DNA of 6,546 bases from Gammaproteobacteria bacterium (GCA_019634245.1 JAHQVR010000049.1:1-6546), one strand, 5' to 3'; numbered from the stretch's first letter, positions 1 through 5,809 are shown. Program-made: numbers and translations. The notes: a model not told the origin generated them from the sequence alone.

Positions 1-1228
1 CACTGTCGGTAATAATAAACTGCGCGTTGTGCCATTGAGCTATTCGATTCACTATGGCGAGCCCCATGCCATAACCTTTGCCACTGGCTACACCTTCTCT
101 GTTCTTTCCGCGAACGAATGGTTTAAGCATATCTTCTCGTTTTTCTACGGGTATACCCGGTCCATCATCCTCAATACTTAACCGAACTTTTCCGCGTTTT
201 CTTACTATTGATACACCAACACAGGACTCACTGTAGTTCACAGCATTCTGCAACAGATTATTAATCATCATGGTGACGTACTTAGCGTGCGCGTCAACAA
301 TAAAACCACTTTGTCCGGCCACCCATTCAATACGCCTTATCTCCATATCACTCAATGACTCGACACTGTTGTCGATAATAGGCGCTAAGTCGATCGATTG
401 AGTCGGCATATCGTTTAGCTGCTGATCGAGTCGAGCATACTCCAGCAGCACTTCAACGAGATTTTCCATAGTAGTTAAATCGTTGCTAAGACGCTGCTGA
501 TATTCACTGCGCACAAATTCGTCTTTGGCTTCATCCAGCAAATCGATACCAAAACGCAAACGTGCAAGGGGCGTACGCAAATCATGCGATACCGCACTGG
601 CAAGCATCTTATTATCAGCAACCAGACTTTGAATGCGTTGTGCCATGGCGTTGAACTCAGACTCAATGCCAAATAAAAAACTATGATGATGCGTTGATAC
701 GCGCCTACTTAAATGCCCTTCTCCAAATGCACGGGCTGTTCGCCCCAGCGCCAGTAATCGCCGCGCAAGCGGGTAAATCCACAGCAGAATCAAGCAAATC
801 ATGCCGGCATAAAACAACATTGTCATGCCAAACTGCAAACTGGTTTGATTACGCCGGTACGGAGGTGACAACAATAGAATGTCATCAGAATAGGATGGAG
901 CAAAATACAGGCTTACACCTGATTCAGACTCGAGTTCAAGTGCTTGCCCATCCTGCATCTGTTGCTTAAGTTCTGGTGGTAATGCTACTTCCTGGGAATT
1001 AATAAGCGTCAGCTTAATCGGATTAGAGTCAGGCCAGGTATTAACTACGTCATTTAAACCCTTCGCGGTCTGACTAGAGGCCACCAAACTTGACCCAACA
1101 TCACGATATAACTGCAAAGAGTCAGTTTCTTCTTGCATGATACCGTTGAATAACTGATCTATCGCCCACCCAAGTCCAACGGTGGATAACAGCACAACAA
1201 TTAGCAATGAAACACTCAGACGGCGCAT
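1..1228 (-). CDS. RstB-like sensor histidine kinase, partial (C-terminus beyond window start)
   Basis: Inner-membrane sensor kinase that would autophosphorylate on histidine and pass the phosphate to the response regulator encoded just upstream. The 409 codons visible show an N-terminal membrane segment (about residues 4-23), a periplasmic domain of roughly 105 residues, a second membrane segment (about 134-154) and a HAMP-like linker. Next comes a dimerisation/phosphoacceptor domain with SHDLRTPLARLR, where His215 is the likely phosphorylated residue. The ATPase domain has an N box (NNLLQNAVNYS, 323-333), a G1 box (DDGPGI, 354-359), Phe371 and a G2 box (GKGYGMGLAIV, 383-393). All key catalytic residues are present. 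The gene runs off the window after ITDS, so probably only a few dozen residues are missing. ATG 1228 lies 12 nt after the regulator stop and lacks a clear Shine-Dalgarno, which suggests coupled translation. The RstB-like label rests mainly on the partner's strong likeness to RstA; the sensory domain itself is not recognised. Confidence 0.93.
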   Translation of the reverse strand, partial: MRRLSVSLLIVVLLSTVGLGWAIDQLFNGIMQEETDSLQLYRDVGSSLVASSQTAKGLNDVVNTWPDSNPIKLTLINSQEVALPPELKQQMQDGQALELESESGVSLYFAPSYSDDILLLSPPYRRNQTSLQFGMTMLFYAGMICLILLWIYPLARRLLALGRTARAFGEGHLSRRVSTHHHSFLFGIESEFNAMAQRIQSLVADNKMLASAVSHDLRTPLARLRFGIDLLDEAKDEFVRSEYQQRLSNDLTTMENLVEVLLEYARLDQQLNDMPTQSIDLAPIIDNSVESLSDMEIRRIEWVAGQSGFIVDAHAKYVTMMINNLLQNAVNYSESCVGVSIVRKRGKVRLSIEDDGPGIPVEKREDMLKPFVRGKNREGVASGKGYGMGLAIVNRIAQWHNAQFIITDS

Positions 1229-1240
1229 GTCGTTAAGCTA

Positions 1241-1948
1241 CTACCACGCATCTGGCGCAAGCAGATAACCTTTACCGCGAATGGTTTTGATTCGTTCGGG
1301 CGCAGATGCCGCATCGCCAAGTTTTTTACGTAATCGCGAAATACTGATATCGATCGAACGATCGAGACCATCGTACTCAATACCACGCATTTGGCTAATC
1401 AACTTTTCTCGACTTAAGGGCGTACCAGCCTGAGATGCCAAAAGAGTCAGTAAATCGAATTCGTGAGACGATAAATTGATATCGTCATCATTAAGTGTAA
1501 GCGTTCGCGATATCGGATCGATGTACAATCCACCAATACGAATAATATGGGCGGGCTCGCCATCGGTTTGCTCACGTCTCAACAAGGCTTTTATTCTGGC
1601 CAGCAACACCTTTGGTTTAACAGGCTTAGGCAGAAAGTCGTCTGCACCCGTTTCCAGACCACGTATTTCATCTTCCTCTTCACTCTGCGCAGTTAACATC
1701 AGAATAGGCCGTTGGTAGAACGCTCTGGCCTGTTGACATACTTCAAGCCCGGTTAAACCTGGCAACATAACGTCGAGTACAACCAAATCAGGTTCATCAG
1801 CTTTAATTAATTCCAGTGCATCATCGCCACGTGTGGCAACACTCACCTGATAATCATGCGAATTGAGGTAGTCAGCAATCCAGGCAGCCAAAGACTCATC
1901 ATCTTCAACAACCATAATATGTGCAGAATCGGTGCTCTCGACTGACAT
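1241..1948 (-). CDS. RstA-like OmpR/PhoB-family response regulator
   Basis: DNA-binding response regulator of 235 residues. The receiver domain (about 10-123) has the acidic pocket E15-D16-D17, the phosphoacceptor D59 in LVVLDVMLPG, the switch T86 and the conserved K108 in LPKP. A winged-helix output domain (about 135-232) follows. It contains LSSHEFDLLTLLASQAG and the recognition-helix region EYDGLDRSIDISISRLRKKL, then the wing KTIRGKGYLLAP. From memory, this second half is very close to E. coli RstA, more so than to OmpR or PhoB. Start choice: the frame stays open upstream to a TTG at 1963, but the GGAGG ribosome site (1957-1961) sits inside that extension, 8 nt before ATG 1948, so ATG is the start. 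This ATG overlaps the TAA of the upstream gene by one base (TAATG). The sensor kinase follows after 12 nt. It is probably the regulator of its own operon. Confidence 0.95.
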   Translation of the reverse strand: MSVESTDSAHIMVVEDDESLAAWIADYLNSHDYQVSVATRGDDALELIKADEPDLVVLDVMLPGLTGLEVCQQARAFYQRPILMLTAQSEEEDEIRGLETGADDFLPKPVKPKVLLARIKALLRREQTDGEPAHIIRIGGLYIDPISRTLTLNDDDINLSSHEFDLLTLLASQAGTPLSREKLISQMRGIEYDGLDRSIDISISRLRKKLGDAASAPERIKTIRGKGYLLAPDAW

Positions 1949-2436
1949 TAAAACAACCTCCAACGTCGTTTTGATCGCTTTTTACGATAAACCCAGGAAA
2001 CATCAACACTGGCACGCTTAAGTTCATTTCCCTCTTTATCAGCCAATACGAAATCGGTTGTACCAGGCAGTGTCTGTGCAAGAGTGATACGGCCGGTGCT
2101 AACGCCGTTCCAGCACATTAGCTTCTCGCTTTCAACACCATACACACATACCTGTACGGCCTCAGCCGATTGCCACTCAAAACGAACCCGAACAAAGCAC
2201 GGCTGACCCTGTCGCAAGGTAACACAACGTTTTGGTGTGACGTCAAACGCAATATCGCTCTGTTGGTTAGCGGGGGTTGGGGATAAGCTAGTGTTGCTAT
2301 TGACTACGCTTTTATCTTTAACACCGTCGTTAGCTATAGCAAAGCGCTGGGCGCAGACCATAGTTACAAACACAGCAATCAGCAACACCGTTGAGCGCAA
2401 AAAATGAATCACAGTTTTTCGTAAACCGTGCCGCAT
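1948..2436 (-). CDS. DUF3019-like secreted (periplasmic) protein
   Basis: Small exported protein of 162 residues and unknown biochemical role. A signal peptide is clear: basic n-region (MRHGLRK...), hydrophobic core around residues 15-29 and a probable cleavage site after AIA (residue 35). The mature part begins with a polar linker (36-60). A compact domain follows, with VTPKRCVTLRQGQPC, VRVRFEWQS and VCVYGVESEKLMCW. I associate this pattern with the DUF3019 family, by memory of the motif rather than by search. The four mature cysteines (C71, C80, C97, C108) suggest two disulfides in the oxidising periplasm. The C-terminus is strongly basic and aromatic (RKKRSKRRWRLF). The gene starts 8 nt after the MipA-like stop, has no visible Shine-Dalgarno, and shares one base with the response-regulator start, so translation is probably coupled on both sides. 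Placement between an outer-membrane barrel and a two-component system suggests an accessory signalling role; this is inference. Confidence 0.85.
   Translation of the reverse strand: MRHGLRKTVIHFLRSTVLLIAVFVTMVCAQRFAIANDGVKDKSVVNSNTSLSPTPANQQSDIAFDVTPKRCVTLRQGQPCFVRVRFEWQSAEAVQVCVYGVESEKLMCWNGVSTGRITLAQTLPGTTDFVLADKEGNELKRASVDVSWVYRKKRSKRRWRLF
1957..1961 (-). promoter_or_regulatory. Ribosome binding site of the RstA-like gene, inside the upstream coding sequence
   Basis: The minus strand reads GGAGG followed by 8 nt and then ATG (1948). These bases also encode the Trp-Arg near the end of the DUF3019-like protein. This is the only strong Shine-Dalgarno at the four gene starts of the cluster, and it settles the ATG rather than the upstream TTG as the start. 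Confidence 0.8.
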
Positions 2437-2444
2437 AGTGATTG

Positions 2445-3407
2445 TCAGTACACGAAGGTTATGGTGTTAGTAAACGTAACGTAACTATCGTTTGTTACAA
2501 ATGGACTACCAACAACAGCCGACGGTAATTCCCACCATCGAAACGTAGATGTGAAAATAAAATTCTCACTCAGTGGATACGTTAACCCGGCCTCTGATAC
2601 AAATGTGGTTCCGGACTTTGCTTCATAGGCAGGGTAAACCGCGGTCGCTTCATCAGGGTCGATACCAAATTGATAATCGAGAGATCGAGCCGATTCATAT
2701 CGCGCACCAACAAGTGCATGAAAATTCCAATTGTGGAATAACCACTGTTTTGCAAGGGTCGCTGTGATGAGCGAACCGTTGTGCACATCAGAAATGTCTT
2801 GTAGTGCTTCAAACTGAACAATGGTTGACCCAAGATACCCGGTGGCGCGGGCACCAAGCAGCGAAGCCGCATCTCTGTCTGTAAACAGTTTCAGCTCTCG
2901 ATTGAGCTCACTGTCGACACCGTGTTCACTCACAGCCGCAAGAATGTCAAACGACCACGAAGAACCGGAATAGGCATTCAATCCGAGTTGAAACTGATTG
3001 TAGCTCTCGGCGTACGCATCGATAAAAAATCGTTTGTAGCGTAAATGGCCACCAAGGCCAATCGTGCCAATTTGCGTGTCGGCACCGGGGATGGGCATTT
3101 TGTTGTAAATGTACGACCCGGATATTTCAAGATACCCGTCAAATTCAACGCTTTCATCTTCCCGACCAGCGCGAACATCCCTGGATATATCGGCTGACCA
3201 AAGGTAGCCAGAATAGCTGAGCATTAGCGTGAGACACAGCAGCCAATGCCACCGTCGATTTGCACAAAAATGACGGAGCACACATTGTCGAGGTAGCCAA
3301 CCAAGAAACAACTGCCAAACAGTGTCAAAATTGCGCCTATCAAAATCGCGCCTACTAGGTCGGGCGCTGCAAGCAAGGGATTTTTGTGAAATTGTCGCGG
3401 ACCTCAT
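2445..3407 (-). CDS. MipA/OmpV-family outer-membrane protein (start uncertain)
   Basis: Predicted outer-membrane beta-barrel of the MipA/OmpV family. E. coli MipA is known as a scaffold linking the lytic transglycosylase MltA with PBP1B; other members are porin-like. The mature chain shows alternating aromatic/polar strands, for example YLEISGSYIYN, GLGGHLRYKRFFIDAYAESYNQFQLGLNAY, WNFHALVGARYE and ENFIFTSTFRWWELP. It ends in an aromatic residue after alternating hydrophobics (NTITFVY), the usual barrel-assembly signal. The interval given begins at the only upstream ATG (3407, 320 residues), but this puts about 55 residues before the hydrophobic signal core (WLLCLTLMLSYSGYLWSA). GTG 3281 gives 278 residues with a normal-looking signal peptide cleaved near SA-DIS and is the likelier true start; TTG 3311 is another option. 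None has a good Shine-Dalgarno. It is the first gene of the tight cluster with the DUF3019-like protein and the RstAB-like pair. Confidence 0.85.
   Translation of the reverse strand: MRSATISQKSLACSARPSRRDFDRRNFDTVWQLFLGWLPRQCVLRHFCANRRWHWLLCLTLMLSYSGYLWSADISRDVRAGREDESVEFDGYLEISGSYIYNKMPIPGADTQIGTIGLGGHLRYKRFFIDAYAESYNQFQLGLNAYSGSSWSFDILAAVSEHGVDSELNRELKLFTDRDAASLLGARATGYLGSTIVQFEALQDISDVHNGSLITATLAKQWLFHNWNFHALVGARYESARSLDYQFGIDPDEATAVYPAYEAKSGTTFVSEAGLTYPLSENFIFTSTFRWWELPSAVVGSPFVTNDSYVTFTNTITFVY
3325..3354 (-). repeat. 15-bp tandem direct repeat at the 5' end of the MipA-like frame
   Basis: Two adjacent copies on the minus strand, TAGGCGCGATTTTGA and TAGGCGCAATTTTGA, are identical at 14 of 15 positions. 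If translated from ATG 3407 they encode RRDFD-RRNFD, which lies before the signal peptide and would be odd in an exported protein. They may instead sit in an untranslated leader. The 15-bp period does not match one helical turn, so binding of an OmpR-type dimer is not an obvious explanation. Confidence 0.75.
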
Positions 3408-3413
3408 ACGGCT

Positions 3414-3442
3414 ATTCTACTCATTTAGCCTGTACGCGGAAG
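3414..3442 (-). promoter_or_regulatory. Possible promoter of the mipA-DUF3019-rstAB cluster
   Basis: TAGAAT (3419-3414) matches the sigma70 -10 consensus at 5 of 6 positions. The hexamer 17 nt upstream, CTTCCG (3442-3437), is a poor -35, as would suit an activator-dependent promoter. The predicted transcription start is near 3407, which coincides with the ATG of the long MipA frame and so favours a downstream translation start. The direct repeat at 3461-3480 would lie at about -54 to -73. This is weak evidence on its own. Confidence 0.3.
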
Positions 3443-3449
3443 CAAGGGG

Positions 3450-3476
3450 GTCACAGCCTTCGTAACCGACTGTAAC
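3450..3476 (-). other. Stem-loop between the crp-like and mipA-like genes
   Basis: In the minus-strand transcript GUUACAGUC (3476-3468) can pair with GGCUGUGAC (3458-3450) over 9 pairs, two of them G-U, with a 9-nt loop. The downstream bases are CCCCCUUGCUU rather than a U tract, so this is not a standard intrinsic terminator. It could slow transcription or protect the 3' end of the upstream message. It overlaps the direct repeat described at 3461-3480, so one of the two patterns may be incidental. Confidence 0.35.
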
Positions 3477-3480
3477 TGAC
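3461..3480 (-). promoter_or_regulatory. Candidate RstA-type operator: two 10-bp direct repeats
   Basis: The minus strand carries GTCAGTTACA directly followed by GTCGGTTACG (8 of 10 identical). A 10-bp period places both halves on the same face of the helix, as OmpR-family dimers require. The E. coli RstA box, as I recall it, is TACATNTNGTTACA; the match here is TACAGTCGGTTACG, agreeing at 9 of 12 specified positions. It sits immediately after the crp-like stop codon and upstream of the operon that encodes the RstA-like regulator, which fits autoregulation. The site is predicted by pattern only. Confidence 0.45.
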
Positions 3481-4145
3481 TACCAATTCTTAGGCAGTTT
3501 TTTCTTCAAGTAGATGATGCCATCCTGTAATTCCACGTATTCACCTTTAACTAGCTCAGCCATTACTTTGCCCACCATTTCTCGGGACGCACCAATCATG
3601 TTGCCAAGGTCTTGATGTGAATACTTCTTTTCAAGGCGCGGCTGACTATCGCCATCTGAAATACTCAGTTCCTGCAGCTTGTCAGCAAGCCGTCGATAAA
3701 CATTGTCGAGAGCAAGGCTACGACTGCCTTCTGTGGCATCACGAAGCCGCTGTGTCAGTGAACGAATAATGCCAAGGCTCATTTCAGGGCTGTCTTTAAG
3801 GCACTGCACAAAACTGCTTTTGCCAATCATTAATGCGGTGGTTTTGTCGAGCGTAGATACTGAAGCCGACCTTGGCTCATCATCAAGAAGTGCGATATCA
3901 CCAATGACGGCACCGGGTCCCTGCTCATAAAGAACAAGCTCTTTACCCTCTTCGTCACTCACAAACACTTTGACTGCACCCGAAGTGATGACATACATGG
4001 ATTCACCACGATCACCCTCAGTCATCAGCACGGCATTTTTTCGAAACTGAACTTCGCGAGAATGTTCTGCTAGTGACGTGAGTTGTTCGTCGCTGAGATG
4101 CTGAAACAACTCGACCGGGCGGAGAATATCAATGGCTTTGTTCAT
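3480..4145 (-). CDS. Crp/Fnr-family transcriptional regulator
   Basis: Transcription factor of 221 residues with the full Crp layout: an N-terminal cyclic-nucleotide-type beta-barrel (about 12-112), a long dimerisation helix (about 120-160) and a C-terminal winged helix. The helix-turn-helix is HQDLGNMIGASREMVGKVM (177-195); R188, E189 and K193 correspond to the DNA-reading residues R180, E181 and R185 of E. coli Crp, so a Crp-like half-site is plausible. The phosphate-binding cassette reads GDIALLDDEPRSAS, keeping the Arg-Ser pair (R92, S93) but with Asp in place of the usual Glu. There is a single cysteine (C115), so it cannot carry an FNR-type four-cysteine iron-sulfur cluster. Start choice: ATG 4145 has TAAGGT 7 nt upstream; a GTG two codons earlier (4151) overlaps that site and is rejected. 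It follows the AI-2E-family gene by 18 nt, probably on the same transcript. Effector and targets are unknown. Confidence 0.93.
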   Translation of the reverse strand: MNKAIDILRPVELFQHLSDEQLTSLAEHSREVQFRKNAVLMTEGDRGESMYVITSGAVKVFVSDEEGKELVLYEQGPGAVIGDIALLDDEPRSASVSTLDKTTALMIGKSSFVQCLKDSPEMSLGIIRSLTQRLRDATEGSRSLALDNVYRRLADKLQELSISDGDSQPRLEKKYSHQDLGNMIGASREMVGKVMAELVKGEYVELQDGIIYLKKKLPKNW

Positions 4146-4163
4146 GCACACACCTTACCGCAC

Positions 4164-5585
4164 TCAGCGTTTCCTGCGCTTGCGTTTCTTCTGGGTAATT
4201 TTACCTTTTACCGGTTTAGACACGTTAGTTTGCGCTTTATTGGCGTCAGATTGCGATGACGCTCTCGGATTGGAGCTTACTGACTGACCTTCACTGTCTT
4301 TGGTGTCAGCTGAATTGGCCTTATTCGACTTGTTTGCTGTTGTTGCCGCAAGGCCAGCGTTTTCCTGCTCACTATTTCTATCCTCACTGATACCGTCCCC
4401 GTTTGATTCGCGTCTTGACTCATGAGCCGAGTCATCATCAAAAATGTCGTCGAACACTTCATCAGATTCGGTTGCCTCCAACATACGTTCGTGGGGCAGC
4501 ATTATGGAACCACTTTTCGGTTTGTATGCGGTTGTCGGCAGCCATTCTTTGAACTCAACCGCGTACAGTTCCCACATGGTGACAAACAAGGCGGCGATTA
4601 TTGGGCCGATAACAAAGCCCATGAACCCGAACAGCAGCAACCCACCAAGCGTGCTGAAAAAAATCATTAGCTCATGCAAACGCGTGTCGTTACCAACCAG
4701 TTTCGGACGCAGCAAGTTATCAACACTACCAACAACCACGAGACAGAACGCTGCCAGGGCAATAGCAGGAACGTATTCGCCATTGGCAATAAGAAACACG
4801 ACTGCCGGCCCCCAAACAAGGGCAGTACCAATACCGGGTACTACCGACAAAAACATCATGGCTACAGCCCAGAACAAAGCACTTGGAATACCAGCAAAAT
4901 GCAAGGCAAGACCCGCAAGTGTTCCTTGCAAAATGCCAATAACAGCAGTGCCTTTCAATGTAGCTCGTGTGACAGACGTGAATCGAACTAATAGTTTTTT
5001 CTCATCATCATCATTCAATGGGAGGTAGTACAACAGGTAATACAACAAGCGGTCGCCATCGATAAGAAAGAAAAACATGGTGTACAAAATGATGAGCAGC
5101 GACAGCAATGCCGAGAAAGTACCCACAGTTGCAGCCTGAACCGCATCCACTGCCCAGGAGCTCACCGCCCCTGTGAACTTACCCAACCAGTCTAAGGCCA
5201 TTTCCCTATAGGGCAGCAATTGATCATAGAACGGCAAGGCCTCCAGCTTCTCGGTAATCAGGCCTGGTTGAGCGAGCTGCTCTTGCACCCACGGCCTGGC
5301 CGTTTGCGCTACATCAAGACCCTGGGACAATACAATGCCAAACACCCAGAAAAGCGGAGCGAACACGAAAAACAGCACGGTGAGTAAAGTCATTATTGAC
5401 GCTAGCGCTGCTCGCTGCCCCACATGAGACAAGAACCAACGGTATAAAGGAGTAAACATTGCGGAAAACAGTGCCGCAATGAAAATAGACAATAAAAAGG
5501 GCTGTACGACCTTGTAGAACAAGAATGAAATCACCCCAAGAACGAGGATAATCACTGCGCGATTAACGAGGGCTTGCTGCATCAT
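4164..5585 (-). CDS. AI-2E/PerM-family transporter-like membrane protein with long charged C-terminal tail
   Basis: Polytopic inner-membrane protein of 473 residues, AI-2E transporter family (named after the proposed autoinducer-2 exporter TqsA; also PerM/YdiK and Na+/H+ antiporter-like members). The substrate cannot be read from sequence. Hydrophobic segments lie at roughly 10-46 (two), 58-86, 151-175, 212-233, 235-268 (two), 271-288 and 305-338 (two). An extramembrane loop spans about 90-145. The family-typical region DNLLRPKLVGNDTRLHEL (289-306), followed by the glycine-rich GGLLLFGFMGFVIGPIIAAL, is intact. Beyond about residue 350 comes an unusual tail of some 120 residues: an acidic stretch (about 370-402), a Ser/Asn/Lys/Ala-rich low-complexity stretch, and a final basic cluster (KPVKGKITQKKRKRRKR). 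ATG 5585 is followed at once by a second ATG, and no strong Shine-Dalgarno is visible. It is the first gene of the minus-strand block and precedes the crp-like gene by 18 nt. Confidence 0.92.
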   Translation of the reverse strand: MMQQALVNRAVIILVLGVISFLFYKVVQPFLLSIFIAALFSAMFTPLYRWFLSHVGQRAALASIMTLLTVLFFVFAPLFWVFGIVLSQGLDVAQTARPWVQEQLAQPGLITEKLEALPFYDQLLPYREMALDWLGKFTGAVSSWAVDAVQAATVGTFSALLSLLIILYTMFFFLIDGDRLLYYLLYYLPLNDDDEKKLLVRFTSVTRATLKGTAVIGILQGTLAGLALHFAGIPSALFWAVAMMFLSVVPGIGTALVWGPAVVFLIANGEYVPAIALAAFCLVVVGSVDNLLRPKLVGNDTRLHELMIFFSTLGGLLLFGFMGFVIGPIIAALFVTMWELYAVEFKEWLPTTAYKPKSGSIMLPHERMLEATESDEVFDDIFDDDSAHESRRESNGDGISEDRNSEQENAGLAATTANKSNKANSADTKDSEGQSVSSNPRASSQSDANKAQTNVSKPVKGKITQKKRKRRKR

Positions 5586-5592
5586 GTATCGC

Positions 5593-5611
5593 TTAGAACA
5601 AGTGTTTCTAA
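5593..5611. promoter_or_regulatory. Inverted repeat just upstream of the AI-2E-family gene
   Basis: TTAGAA and TTCTAA form perfect 6-bp arms around a 7-bp spacer (CAAGTGT), ending 7 bp before the ATG. The site would cover the transcription start of the promoter proposed at 5613-5641. It could be a repressor operator or a small hairpin at the 5' end of the message. The arms are short, so chance is not excluded. Confidence 0.4.
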
Positions 5612-5612
5612 T

Positions 5613-5641
5613 AGTCTAAATCAGTGCGCCTGCGCTGTCAC
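5613..5641 (-). promoter_or_regulatory. Likely sigma70 promoter of the AI-2E/crp-like transcription unit
   Basis: On the minus strand GTGACA (5641-5636) matches the -35 consensus at 5 of 6 positions. TAGACT (5618-5613) matches the -10 at 4 of 6, with an ideal 17-nt spacer. Transcription would start near 5606, about 20 nt before ATG 5585. It lies in the intergenic region between this unit and the divergent gluconokinase gene. Confidence 0.45.
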
Positions 5642-5794
5642 AATTTTGCCAGAAAAAACTCAGCGAAATCAGTCGCCTAGATCGACAATGCCGTCTTTAC
5701 AGAAGAGTGAGTCAGCCACTGCGGGTTGAATTCAGCAGCCACGGCACTGCAGCAATCTGACTTGCACGGCAATCGATGATATTGTGAGTGCTGT

Positions 5795-5809
5795 ACTGAC
5801 CATATCAGT
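5795..5809. promoter_or_regulatory. Small inverted repeat upstream of the gluconokinase gene
   Basis: ACTGA and TCAGT form perfect 5-bp arms around CCATA, ending 29 bp before ATG 5839. The spacing is that of a possible operator, but it does not resemble the E. coli GntR site as I remember it, and arms this short often arise by chance. I see no convincing sigma70 promoter for the gluconokinase gene in this intergenic region. Confidence 0.2.

Noticed and set aside
694..969. Plus-strand open frame of 91 codons
   Set aside because: It is antisense to the HAMP, second membrane segment and periplasmic part of the histidine kinase, whose translation is continuous and family-typical.
1241..1963. Longer response-regulator form starting at TTG 1963
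   Set aside because: The extra five codons are the ribosome binding site and spacer of the ATG at 1948, and they lie inside the upstream gene.
3323..3328. Perfect TTGACA (-35 consensus) on the minus strand
   Set aside because: No acceptable -10 hexamer lies 15-19 nt downstream (CTTGGT at 17 nt), so it is probably incidental and partly created by the 15-bp repeat.
3480..4145. Possible oxygen-sensing FNR
   Set aside because: FNR needs four cysteines for its iron-sulfur cluster; this protein has one (C115).
4444..5028. Long open frame (194 codons) on the plus strand
   Set aside because: It lies wholly antisense to the well-supported AI-2E-family gene, its translation is Ser/Asn/Thr-rich with no recognisable domain, and it has no ribosome site. 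It is a shadow of the real gene.
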